DNA from: a virus
IMG/VR virus record: IMGVR_UViG_3300008108_000011
Location: 1 to 64,000 of that record
DNA: 64,000 nucleotides
Direction: 5' to 3' (one strand)
The translations under genes and the position numbers were made by a program. This document shows positions 6,570 to 11,918 of this stretch, in pieces. The notes under the pieces are model-generated. The model had not been told where the DNA came from. It worked only from the letters and a program-made list of their open reading frames with translations, and searched no databases. How positions within the stretch are numbered: the first letter of the stretch is position 1; the number at the start of each line of letters is the position of its first letter.

Positions 6570-6785
6570 ATGGCATATCAAAACCAAACAGATTTTGAGT
6601 ATCATCTATTTGACTTCGGAAAAAAAGTAGAGTATATTATTGCTGCTGAGATGGCAGGTAAAGAAGATGCTAATGAAGCATATAAAAAAATCAAACACTT
6701 GTTCGAAGATCTTAAAAAATTTCGTAAGCAAGAGAAGAAACAAGAACATCCATTAGACTACGATCAAATTCCTGAACGTTATTAA
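6570..6785 (+). CDS. Small charged protein, unknown function
   Basis: The 71-residue product is helical and rich in Lys and Glu, without membrane segment or cysteines. GGGGG about 10 bases upstream is a plausible ribosome site. It is followed two bases after its stop by the next gene. No family is recognised. Confidence 0.65.
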   Translation: MAYQNQTDFEYHLFDFGKKVEYIIAAEMAGKEDANEAYKKIKHLFEDLKKFRKQEKKQEHPLDYDQIPERY

Positions 6786-6787
6786 TT

Positions 6788-7360
6788 ATGATTTCACAAG
6801 GATTAGTTGAAACTGAAGATGAAGATCCTGGATTTGAGATTACTCATCTGTCATTCAGAAGACGAGAATCTTCCCAACTCTATGGTGGCCCTGTGCATTA
6901 CTATGTTGGTAATATTGTATTCCGTTTGACTAACGAGGATGCCAAAGGTCGCATGGAATACATTATGAGAGAGAATGAGAGAGTTCGTGTAGCACCAGAC
7001 GAGAAGTTACACAACAAATATTATGATGGTCTTCACTTCAAGTTTGATACAAAAGAAGAAAGGGATGAAGATGGAGAAAAATTTTATCCATTAGATATCA
7101 TCAACAAACATGGCATCAAAGATGAAGATGTGTTCATCTGGGGTTACCGTCGTAACATGGATCCTCTTCATGACTTCATTCAATACAATGAGAAGTTCGA
7201 TTGTTACCGAATGCACGAATACTTCCAAGACACCCCAGTAGTTCGTGGTATAATACAGTATCTTCAAGACATGAAAGATGGTAAACCTAATCCAAGCCGC
7301 ACGGTCTATCATGAGCAGTTCCTCAACACGCTCACAAACCTCTGCTGGTGGTGGGACTAG
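6788..7360 (+). CDS. Soluble protein of unknown function
   Basis: This 190-residue acidic protein has a mixed alpha/beta look and no named motif. Aromatic residues are dense (for example the Trp-rich end LCWWWD). It sits in a run of overlapping small genes within the tRNA region, all rightward. Confidence 0.7.
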   Translation: MISQGLVETEDEDPGFEITHLSFRRRESSQLYGGPVHYYVGNIVFRLTNEDAKGRMEYIMRENERVRVAPDEKLHNKYYDGLHFKFDTKEERDEDGEKFYPLDIINKHGIKDEDVFIWGYRRNMDPLHDFIQYNEKFDCYRMHEYFQDTPVVRGIIQYLQDMKDGKPNPSRTVYHEQFLNTLTNLCWWWD

Positions 7361-7493
7361 AACCTGCGCCAAGTGCAAGACCGAGCACCCCCTTGACACA
7401 GACCACTACCAAGTGGTAAAATACTTTCGTTCTGGTTTCTCCTACTATTGTAATGACTGCAACAAACCAAAGCCGCGTGAAGACAATCCTTGA
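7311..7493 (+). CDS. Zinc-ribbon small protein
   Basis: I start at 7311 (MSSSSTRSQTS). The 60-residue product carries CAKC near residue 19 and CNDC near residue 48, a classic four-cysteine zinc ribbon. It overlaps the gene before it by 50 bases and the gene after it by 41 bases, in different frames. A role in nucleic-acid or protein binding is inferred only. Confidence 0.65.
   Translation: MSSSSTRSQTSAGGGTRTCAKCKTEHPLDTDHYQVVKYFRSGFSYYCNDCNKPKPREDNP
7393..7422 (+). promoter_or_regulatory. Possible sigma70 promoter
   Basis: TTGACA at 7393-7398 and TAAAAT at 7417-7422 are 18 bases apart, within a coding region. Confidence 0.5.
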
Positions 7494-7722
7494 GCGTTTC
7501 CCTTATCGCTACGTTCAAGCAGGCACTCTTGAGATTAATGGTAAACCAGATTACCGTATTCAAAAAATGTGCTCATATACTGGTCGTTACCGTGACATGT
7601 ATCTCTGTGATAATGAAATGCAGTTCATGACAGCGATTGAAGATTTTGAGTATACCAAGTGGCTTGACCCAGACACCGTTCCATGCTATATTAAAGGAGA
7701 TGACAATGAAGAAGATGAATGA
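7453..7722 (+). CDS. Small protein, unknown function
   Basis: The 89-residue product is mixed-charge with an acidic tail (GDDNEEDE). It has three scattered cysteines and several Tyr, and no recognised motif. It overlaps the zinc-ribbon gene before it and the next gene after it. Confidence 0.65.
   Translation: MTATNQSRVKTILERFPYRYVQAGTLEINGKPDYRIQKMCSYTGRYRDMYLCDNEMQFMTAIEDFEYTKWLDPDTVPCYIKGDDNEEDE
7664..7692 (+). promoter_or_regulatory. Possible sigma70 promoter
   Basis: TTGACC at 7664-7669 and TATATT at 7687-7692 have 17-base spacing, inside the end of the preceding gene and 14 bases before the next start. Confidence 0.55.
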
Positions 7723-7999
7723 CCAAGTAAAATATCAATTGCAACGTGCAGAAGATGCACTACGTTCGGCACTTGTATTTTCTGGTGAGGAAAGTGTTTA
7801 TGTAATCTCTGCTATTTCTAAGGCATTGATTGAGATTGATAATACTATGTTTGCTGAGCGTATTGAAGATGCTGCTAAGAAAGGAGATCCTGTAGCGCAA
7901 GGTTTAATTTCTGTTGATAAGAAAGAACGAGAAGATGGTAAATTTGAATATAACTTCTACTATGGTGATACTAAAATAACTGGAAATGTAGATCTCTAA
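7706..7999 (+). CDS. Soluble helical protein, unknown function
   Basis: The start at 7706 (MKKMNDQV) is set by GGAGA at the right distance. The 97-residue protein is mostly helical in its first 70 residues and ends with a beta-like segment (FEYNFYYGDTKITGNVDL). It has no recognised family and is the last gene before a structured stretch. Confidence 0.68.
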   Translation: MKKMNDQVKYQLQRAEDALRSALVFSGEESVYVISAISKALIEIDNTMFAERIEDAAKKGDPVAQGLISVDKKEREDGKFEYNFYYGDTKITGNVDL

Positions 8000-8244
8000 A
8001 TAATTCTGTCTCGGGATGACATTAAAAGCGCCCTGGTGGAGTCATCCCCAATATGCCCGTGATGGAGACACGTTAACAACCCTGGTCGGGAACCCCCTCG
8101 ATGAGTTTCCAATTTCTCTAAAGAATTGGTGGTGCGGATGGGACTCTCTCCCGCCTGGTTTCTTGCCTCCAGTCAAAGGGCAAGTGGCGAGCCTGGAATG
8201 GGGGTTGACAACCCCCACCACCCTCATATATAATACAGGGGTAA
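8000..8244 (+). ncRNA. Structured non-coding stretch with promoter signals
   Basis: CTAAATAA at about 7996-8003 resembles a late box. Just after it GGGATGAC (8013-8020) pairs perfectly with GTCATCCC (8041-8048). CCAATT/AATTGG and TTGCC/GGCAA hairpins follow. An open frame at 8016-8267 crosses these stems and runs into a tRNA, so I do not accept it. This may be a late small RNA. Confidence 0.4.
8205..8234 (+). promoter_or_regulatory. Sigma70 promoter for tRNA-fMet/Leu
   Basis: TTGACA at 8205-8210 and TATAAT at 8229-8234 are separated by 18 bases, ten bases before tRNA-fMet. Confidence 0.8.
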
Positions 8245-8321
8245 CGCGGGATGGAACAGTCTGGTAGTTCAGCGGTCTCATAAGCCGCAGGTCGCAGGTT
8301 CAAATCCTGCTCCCGCCCCCA
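8245..8321 (+). tRNA. Initiator-type tRNA-fMet (CAT)
   Basis: Acceptor CGCGGGA/TCCCGCC leaves C1 facing C72 unpaired. The D stem GAAC/GTTC has the A11-T24 pair, and the D loop AGTCTGGTA is the initiator form. The anticodon stem GCGGT/GCCGC carries loop CTCATAA (CAT). Two of the three G-C pairs usual in initiators are kept. A CCA end appears encoded. Confidence 0.85.
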
Positions 8322-8322
8322 C

Positions 8323-8403
8323 GTCGCTGTGGCGGAATTGGTAGACGCGCTGGGTTTAGGTTCCAGTGTTTTTAACGTGGAGGTTCAAGTCCTCTCAGCG
8401 ATA
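8323..8403 (+). tRNA. tRNA-Leu (TAG)
   Basis: Acceptor GTCGCTG/CAGCGAT, anticodon stem CTGGG/TCCAG with loop TTTAGGT (anticodon TAG) and a variable arm are present. It follows tRNA-fMet by one base. Confidence 0.92.
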
Positions 8404-8656
8404 TTGGTAGTAAGAACTGCGATAACATCAAGAGACCCTGCTACCAACTATCTGGCCAGATAGTATAAAGTTAGCCTAGTCCGAGATTGGCACGGTCGTT
8501 ATGATATGCTCAAACAGACTGCTTACGTGGTCAAGCCTCTATCAGCAATCAAAAGCATGAAAAACTGGAGATTGTAACCTCCACATGTTTGTATCATGGG
8601 AGAACGCTCAAAACTACATAGTATCGTAGCAGATATATAAGTAGTGGAGAGCACCT
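8404..8656 (+). ncRNA. Structured 250-base stretch without a gene
   Basis: No convincing coding region is present. TTGGTAG (about 8404) pairs with CTACCAA. It is followed by an 18-base perfect palindrome ACTATCTGGCCAGATAGT, and further on by GGAG/CCTCC hairpins. It lies between tRNA-Leu and tRNA-Gly in the same transcription direction. It may encode a small RNA or be a degenerate relic. Confidence 0.4.
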
Positions 8657-8728
8657 GCGGAGTTAGTTCAGCGGTAGAACGCTATCCTTCCAAGTTAGAT
8701 GTCGTCGGTTCGATTCCGATACTCCGCT
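8657..8728 (+). tRNA. tRNA-Gly (TCC)
   Basis: Acceptor GCGGAGT/ACTCCGC, anticodon stem CTATC/GTTAG and loop CTTCCAA with anticodon TCC are present. Confidence 0.95.
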
Positions 8729-8751
8729 CTTTATCCTTGAGGATAAATAAC

Positions 8752-8922
8752 ATGTCACTTATTTCACAAAGAGACAGAGAAGTTGCCATAGCAGCTCTTG
8801 AAAAATATGTTGCCGATGCAGAGAATACTGAGTATTATCTGGGCACACCAAAACATACACCATCTGAAATCTATGCCCTTCTCAACTGGATACGATTGGA
8901 ATATTTCAAACATGAAAATTAA
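8752..8922 (+). CDS. Small helical protein, unknown function
   Basis: I start at 8752 (MSLISQRDRE); longer forms begin inside tRNA-Gly. The hairpin TTATCC TTGA GGATAA and the late-box-like GATAAATA lie immediately before it. The 56-residue product is helical, with no family recognised. It overlaps the next gene by 11 bases. Confidence 0.65.
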   Translation: MSLISQRDREVAIAALEKYVADAENTEYYLGTPKHTPSEIYALLNWIRLEYFKHEN

Positions 8923-9082
8923 TCTGTGGTATTGCACCCACATGAATCAATGGCGTTGGTCTCTGACTGACGACCACAGACCAATCGTTAGACAAGAAAG
9001 TGGTCAACAACCACATCTACGTGATGCAATGAATGACATTGCAAACACAGTAGAATATATGATGGATTCTCAGCAATCCTGA
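8912..9082 (+). CDS. Small conserved-looking protein
   Basis: The 56-residue product begins MKINLWYCTHMNQWRWSLTD. Its Trp-rich N-terminus and helical C-terminus (DAMNDIANTVEYMMDS) look like a small family I associate with T4-like cyanophages, but no function is known to me. It overlaps the upstream gene by 11 bases. Confidence 0.68.
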   Translation: MKINLWYCTHMNQWRWSLTDDHRPIVRQESGQQPHLRDAMNDIANTVEYMMDSQQS

Positions 9083-9088
9083 TTTTAT

Positions 9089-9161
9089 TGGGGTGTAGCT
9101 CAGCGGTAGTAGCGGGATGCTGTTAACATCTAGGTCGCAGGTTCGATCCCTGCCGCCCCAG
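9089..9161 (+). tRNA. tRNA-Asn (GTT)
   Basis: Acceptor TGGGGTG/CGCCCCA, anticodon stem GGATG/CATCT and loop CTGTTAA with anticodon GTT are present. Confidence 0.93.
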
Positions 9162-9177
9162 TTTTCAAAAAAACTCT

Positions 9178-9185
9178 TATAAATA
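9178..9185 (+). promoter_or_regulatory. Late promoter box
   Basis: TATAAATA is the exact T4 late box. It lies 30 bases upstream of a 33-codon frame. Confidence 0.6.
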
Positions 9186-9207
9186 AACACATTAAAGGTC
9201 GAACATC

Positions 9208-9309
9208 ATGACTAACTTCAGCAAGCAAATTATTATTTTTATGGAAAGCGATTGCCGCTATTGGCATATTGCTCAGGCCCCCGTGCTTGCTCATAAGTGG
9301 AAACGATGA
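9208..9309 (+). CDS. Possible 33-residue peptide under a late promoter
   Basis: ATG at 9208 is preceded by AAAGG and an exact late box, and the frame closes at 9309 before a strong terminator. The peptide starts MTNFSKQIIIFMESD and is amphipathic with a basic end. The promoter-gene-terminator layout supports a real transcription unit; the function is unknown. Confidence 0.5.
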   Translation: MTNFSKQIIIFMESDCRYWHIAQAPVLAHKWKR

Positions 9310-9340
9310 CCGACATCTGACACATAAGCAAGATTTATCA

Positions 9341-9375
9341 GGGGGGCAGTTGACAAAACCGCCCCCCTATTTTAT
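9341..9375 (+). terminator. Strong rho-independent terminator
   Basis: GGGGGGC and GCCCCCC form a seven-pair GC stem around a 13-base loop, followed by TATTTTATT. It ends the unit holding the 33-codon frame. Confidence 0.8.
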
Positions 9376-9425
9376 TGTAGATTCATCGGTGGGGGATCCA
9401 CCAGCACCTTGACAATTTAACCCTT

Positions 9426-9498
9426 GGGTCTGTAACTCAGTTGGTAGAGTAGCGGGCTTTTAACCTGTAAGTCGTCGGTTCGAGCCCGACCAGACCCA
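9426..9498 (+). tRNA. tRNA-Lys (TTT)
   Basis: Acceptor GGGTCTG/CAGACCC, anticodon stem GCGGG/CCTGT and loop CTTTTAA with anticodon TTT are present. Confidence 0.95.
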
Positions 9499-9499
9499 T

Positions 9500-9520
9500 C
9501 GACCGTCATAGTTCGGTCAT
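9500..9520 (+). terminator. Short hairpin after tRNA-Lys
   Basis: GACCG and CGGTC flank TCATAGTT. It is a small stem that could be a processing or weak termination signal. Confidence 0.35.
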
Positions 9521-9538
9521 TAAATATAAACTATTCTT

Positions 9539-9620
9539 GGGAGGATTTCCGAGTGGCTAAAGGAATCTGACTGTAAATCAGACGGCTCTGCCTTCGCAGG
9601 TTCGAATCCTGCTCCTCCCA
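9539..9620 (+). tRNA. tRNA-Tyr (GTA)
   Basis: Acceptor GGGAGGA/TCCTCCC, anticodon stem TCTGA/TCAGA with loop CTGTAAA (anticodon GTA) and a long variable arm are typical of bacterial tyrosine tRNA. Confidence 0.95.
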
Positions 9621-9624
9621 CCTT

Positions 9625-9697
9625 GACCCTATAGTGAAGTGGTCTATCACGCTACCCTGTCACGGTGGTATCACGGGTTCGAATCCCGTTAGGGTCG
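9625..9697 (+). tRNA. tRNA-Asp (GTC)
   Basis: Acceptor GACCCTA/TAGGGTC, anticodon loop CTGTCAC with anticodon GTC, and T stem ACGGG/CCCGT are present. It follows tRNA-Tyr by four bases. Confidence 0.93.
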
Positions 9698-9875
9698 TTG
9701 GGAGTCAGTATTCTAACTCCCACACATTTCTTAGAGTTTGCCAGTGTGTAGAGAAATGATGTAGCAACAACTGGAATTGGGGAGGGATTTCTAACCACCA
9801 TCGGATGATGGCAGGATTCATAAGGCTACGAAGCGTAATCCATAAGTGACTTCGTGTGGGATACCCCTCCCATCT
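9698..9875 (+). ncRNA. Structured stretch closed by a long-range stem
   Basis: No gene is visible. GGGAGT/ACTCCC (about 9700-9722) forms a first hairpin. GGGGAGGG (9779-9786) can pair with CCCCTCCC (9864-9871). It encloses CCATC/GATGG, GGATT/AATCC and CGAAG/CTTCG stems, like a multi-branched RNA. It lies between tRNA-Asp and tRNA-Glu. Confidence 0.42.
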
Positions 9876-9949
9876 GGTCCCATCGTCTAGTCGGCCTAGG
9901 ACAACACTCTTTCACAGTGTAGACACGGGTTCGAATCCCGTTGGGACTA
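9876..9949 (+). tRNA. tRNA-Glu (TTC)
   Basis: Acceptor GGTCCCA/TGGGACT, anticodon stem ACACT/AGTGT with loop CTTTCAC (anticodon TTC) and T stem ACGGG/CCCGT are present. Confidence 0.92.
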
Positions 9950-9952
9950 TCT

Positions 9953-10028
9953 CGGGGAATAGCTCAGTTGGTAGAGCACATGTCTGAAGAACATGGTGTC
10001 GGTAGTTCAATTCTACCTTCCTCGGCCA
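9953..10028 (+). tRNA. tRNA-Phe (GAA)
   Basis: Acceptor CGGGGAA/TTCCTCG, anticodon stem CATGT/ACATG and loop CTGAAGA with anticodon GAA are present. The CCA end is encoded at 10026-10028. Confidence 0.93.
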
Positions 10029-10100
10029 GGAATCGTAGCTCAGTGGTAGAGCACTCGGCTGATAACCGAGCGGTCACAAGTTCAAATCTTGTCGGTTCCA
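10029..10100 (+). tRNA. tRNA-Ile (GAT)
   Basis: Acceptor GGAATCG/CGGTTCC, anticodon stem CTCGG/CCGAG and loop CTGATAA with anticodon GAT are present. Confidence 0.95.
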
Positions 10101-10104
10101 CTTT

Positions 10105-10176
10105 GGCAGTGTAGTTCAGTGATAGAACAGGAGATTCATACCCTCCATGTCGGTAGTTTGATTCTACCCACTGCCT
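10105..10176 (+). tRNA. tRNA-Met (CAT), elongator or Ile2 type
   Basis: Acceptor GGCAGTG/CACTGCC is fully paired, so it is not an initiator. The anticodon loop TTCATAC has CAT; the innermost stem pair is A-C. Whether it is charged with Met or, after lysidine modification, with Ile cannot be settled from the sequence. Confidence 0.85.
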
Positions 10177-10177
10177 T

Positions 10178-10248
10178 GTGATGTTAGCCTAGAGGTAAGG
10201 CAGTGGTTTGTGGAACCACCTAGATGGGTTCGATTCCCATACGTCACC
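10178..10248 (+). tRNA. tRNA-His (GTG)
   Basis: Acceptor GTGATGT/ACGTCAC, discriminator C, anticodon stem GTGGT/ACCAC and loop TTGTGGA with anticodon GTG are present. Confidence 0.93.
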
Positions 10249-10250
10249 CC

Positions 10251-10322
10251 GCCCGATTAGCTCAGTGGTAGAGCAACTCACTAGTAATGAGTAGGTCGTC
10301 AGTTCGAGTCTGACATCGGGCT
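10251..10322 (+). tRNA. tRNA-Thr (AGT)
   Basis: Acceptor GCCCGAT/ATCGGGC, anticodon stem ACTCA/TGAGT and loop CTAGTAA with anticodon AGT are present. A34 is very unusual in bacterial Thr tRNAs. A second Thr tRNA with the usual TGT lies at 47443. Confidence 0.88.
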
Positions 10323-10394
10323 TCTGAGGTCGCCAAGCGGTAAGGCAGCGGGTTTTGGTCCCGCCATTCGTGGGTTCGAATCCTACCCTCAGAA
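10323..10394 (+). tRNA. tRNA-Gln (TTG)
   Basis: Acceptor TCTGAGG/CCTCAGA, anticodon stem GCGGG/CCCGC and loop TTTTGGT with anticodon TTG are present. Confidence 0.93.
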
Positions 10395-10397
10395 CCA

Positions 10398-10472
10398 GTT
10401 GGGTTGGTGTAATTGGTAACATCTTGGTCTCCAAAACCAAAGTTCAGAGTTCAAGTCTCTGACCCTTCGCCA
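10398..10472 (+). tRNA. tRNA-Trp (CCA), imperfect acceptor stem
   Basis: The anticodon stem TTGGT/ACCAA with loop CTCCAAA (anticodon CCA), T arm CAGAG/CTCTG and encoded CCA are clear. The acceptor GTTGGGT/ACCCTTC has two T-T mismatches at positions 2-71 and 3-70, so it may be poorly functional. Confidence 0.8.
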
Positions 10473-10473
10473 T

Positions 10474-10548
10474 GCTCTCTTAGCTCAGTGGATATAGAGC
10501 ACTTGACTACGGATCAAGGTGTCGTAGGTTCGAATCCTACAGAGAGCG
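10474..10548 (+). tRNA. tRNA-Arg (ACG)
   Basis: Acceptor GCTCTCT/AGAGAGC, anticodon stem CTTGA/TCAAG and loop CTACGGA with anticodon ACG (inosine-type, reads CGN) are present. Confidence 0.94.
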
Positions 10549-10549
10549 T

Positions 10550-10572
10550 TTGGTAGTCTATGCTACCAAAAA
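10550..10572 (+). terminator. Hairpin ending the tRNA cluster
   Basis: TTTGGTAG and CTACCAAA form a perfect eight-pair stem around TCTATG, followed by AAAAG. It lacks a T run, so it may be an RNA 3'-end or processing structure more than a classic terminator. Confidence 0.5.
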
Positions 10573-10588
10573 AGATAAATATATACAA

Positions 10589-10640
10589 TACGTTCATCCC
10601 TATGGGACGGAAGTAAGCCGACTCGGAACGGATCGTTCAT
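10589..10640 (+). promoter_or_regulatory. Glutamine riboswitch, downstream-peptide type
   Basis: The sequence has the core of the glnA/downstream-peptide RNA family. P1 is CGTTC (10591-10595) paired with GAACG (10626-10630). A TCCC TAT GGGA hairpin follows, then the conserved GGAAGTA and the CCG ACT CGG stem. Known members bind L-glutamine and precede short genes in marine picocyanobacteria and phages. Here a second CGTTC (10634-10638) could compete for the P1 3' strand just before the ATG, as an expression switch. A short gene follows, as expected. Confidence 0.8.
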
Positions 10641-10642
10641 CT

Positions 10643-10798
10643 ATGGAAGCAATCCTATTAACTTGCCTTCAAGCTAATTTTATTATCGGAAGAGTAGTTA
10701 CTCATCCAAAATTAGATGCTCAACAAAAAAATGATATTGTTTGGGAAGTGAAACAAGTTACAAAAAAAGGTTGTTTTATAGACGCAAAGGTTGACTGA
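10643..10798 (+). CDS. Small protein downstream of the glutamine riboswitch
   Basis: The 51-residue product (MEAILLTCLQANFIIGRVVT...) has a hydrophobic N-terminal helix with one Cys, then a polar helical tail ending FIDAKVD. I start at 10643 because it follows the riboswitch directly. It is the 'downstream peptide' of this RNA class. Its function is not known to me; control by glutamine points to nitrogen status. Confidence 0.72.
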   Translation: MEAILLTCLQANFIIGRVVTHPKLDAQQKNDIVWEVKQVTKKGCFIDAKVD

Positions 10799-10837
10799 AG
10801 GAACGCTCTTTAACCTAAAAAACTAAGGAGAACCCTA

Positions 10838-10975
10838 ATGTCTAAAGTAGTATATCGCGGCGTTGAATACGATACGCAAAAGCGTTTAGAGTATCAACAG
10901 CAGATGATGCAACAACCCCAACAATACAACGAAACCTATCGTGGTGTTAAGTTTGTAAAGGAGGGTCACAAATGA
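10838..10975 (+). CDS. DUF4278-like small protein
   Basis: AAGGAG lies at good distance before ATG 10838. The 45-residue product has YRGVEYD near the start and YRGVKF near the end, separated by a Gln-rich spacer. This is the repeated YRG pattern of the cyanobacterial DUF4278 family. Function is unknown. It overlaps the next start as ATGA. Confidence 0.65.
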   Translation: MSKVVYRGVEYDTQKRLEYQQQMMQQPQQYNETYRGVKFVKEGHK

Positions 10976-11058
10976 ACTGGCTCAATCTAATCCGCAAGCA
11001 AATTGAAAAGCAAAGAAAACTAGAGATTGCTCAATATCATATGGCAACTCTTGGATAA
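10972..11058 (+). CDS. 28-residue helical peptide
   Basis: A strong ribosome site (GGAGG) lies before ATG 10972, inside the end of the DUF4278-like gene. The product MNWLNLIRKQIEKQRKLEI... is an amphipathic basic helix. A strong terminator follows. The coupling and ribosome site support translation; the function is unknown. Confidence 0.55.
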   Translation: MNWLNLIRKQIEKQRKLEIAQYHMATLG

Positions 11059-11061
11059 AGC

Positions 11062-11086
11062 AAAGGGGCATATGCCCCCTTTTTTA
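11062..11086. terminator. Bidirectional terminator between convergent genes
   Basis: GGGGCATATGCCCC is a perfect palindrome flanked by AAA on the left and a T run on the right. It lies exactly where rightward and leftward genes meet. Confidence 0.85.
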
Positions 11087-11269
11087 ATGCCTTCTTAATG
11101 TCTGTAAGTAATCAAGCATTGCTGTTCGTATGTGCATTAGTTCATTATAACATTTCTGGTTGTGAGCACACTGTCGCAGTTCGTTGTCTGGCTTATGCAC
11201 ACTTTCAATGAATAGGTCTAAACCTCTATTCCATTTGTCGTTGTCTTCAATCACGTTGCCTCCAGTCAT
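11084..11269 (-). CDS. Small helical protein, unknown function
   Basis: The 61-residue product is helical and polar with two Cys (QCAHNQKC). It overlaps the upstream gene's 3' end by 23 bases and ends at the bidirectional terminator. Family not recognised. Confidence 0.62.
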   Translation of the reverse strand: MTGGNVIEDNDKWNRGLDLFIESVHKPDNELRQCAHNQKCYNELMHIRTAMLDYLQTLRRH

Positions 11270-11573
11270 CGGGTTTGTCTCTTCCTTCAGAAAAGAAATC
11301 TACAATATCATCAACACTATCAAACCTTCTGATACCTTTTGCTTCGTGACCGATGCCACCGATATCAAGTTGGTTTAAAAAATCGTCTAGGTCTCCTTCT
11401 TGCATGTCTGGGTTAGCAGCAGTTCGTCTTGCCTGTCTGAGCATTGTGCCAGCGGTTCTGTTTGCTGCTGCTAGTTTCTCTGCCCAAATCATTTCAGATA
11501 GTTCTACAGCTTCTCCTTTTACAATCTTGTCACAAATAGCCTGTAATCTCAGGCGATACTGAGTAGAGAGCAT
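11247..11573 (-). CDS. Conserved-looking helical protein, unknown function
   Basis: This 108-residue protein begins MLSTQYRLRLQAICDKIVKG. It is mainly helical, with an Ala/Arg-rich middle (MLRQARRTAAN) and an acidic C-terminal half. It resembles a small family found in T4-like cyanophages, but I know no function. Confidence 0.7.
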   Translation of the reverse strand: MLSTQYRLRLQAICDKIVKGEAVELSEMIWAEKLAAANRTAGTMLRQARRTAANPDMQEGDLDDFLNQLDIGGIGHEAKGIRRFDSVDDIVDFFSEGRDKPDDWRQRD

Positions 11574-11598
11574 ACTATGTATAGCAGTAATACTATAT

Positions 11599-11688
11599 TT
11601 AGTGTGGGTATGCGTTGTTCAATCCCCAGTAAATAAAAAGTGCAATAGAACTAAACAAACAAAAAGTGCTAAGAATAAGATTATTCAT
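11599..11688 (-). CDS. 29-residue membrane peptide
   Basis: The frame starts at 11688 with an ATGA overlap to the upstream stop. The product MNNLILSTFCLFSSIALFIYW... is a single hydrophobic helix with a short polar end. The overlap and composition make it a likely real membrane micropeptide of unknown function. Confidence 0.55.
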   Translation of the reverse strand: MNNLILSTFCLFSSIALFIYWGLNNAYPH

Positions 11689-11918
11689 AGTTGGTTCTCG
11701 ACGTATTCGATATACATTTTTTTGATATCTCTATCAACATCAACCAGACTATTCAAAGGAGGTTGATATCCTTGACTGATGATATAGTCTATAAACTCAT
11801 AAACATTTGCTTTGATTGGTAGACTTAATCTAACAAAAGATGACAAGAAAAAATTTCTTGCTTGCCATCTATCATTCTTTTCCCTCCAATCATATGGGCT
11901 AGTGCTTAGGTGGTTCAT
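11685..11918 (-). CDS. Small protein, unknown function
   Basis: The 77-residue product is aromatic-rich and mixed-charge, without motif. It overlaps the upstream membrane-peptide gene by 20 bases and the downstream one as ATGA, so it belongs to the coupled leftward operon. Confidence 0.62.
   Translation of the reverse strand: MNHLSTSPYDWREKNDRWQARNFFLSSFVRLSLPIKANVYEFIDYIISQGYQPPLNSLVDVDRDIKKMYIEYVENQL

Noticed and set aside
8016-8267. Open frame of 83 codons on the plus strand
   Set aside because: It has no ribosome site, crosses perfect stems and a strong promoter, and ends inside tRNA-fMet.
9350-9378. TTGACA ... TATTGT promoter-like pair
   Set aside because: It lies in the loop and stem of a strong terminator, so the match is probably accidental.
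9409-9414. TTGACA before tRNA-Lys
   Set aside because: No -10 box lies at the right distance; 17 bases later is already inside the tRNA.
10189-10440. Open frame of 83 codons on the minus strand
   Set aside because: It runs through His, Thr, Gln and Trp tRNA genes and is a by-product of their sequence.
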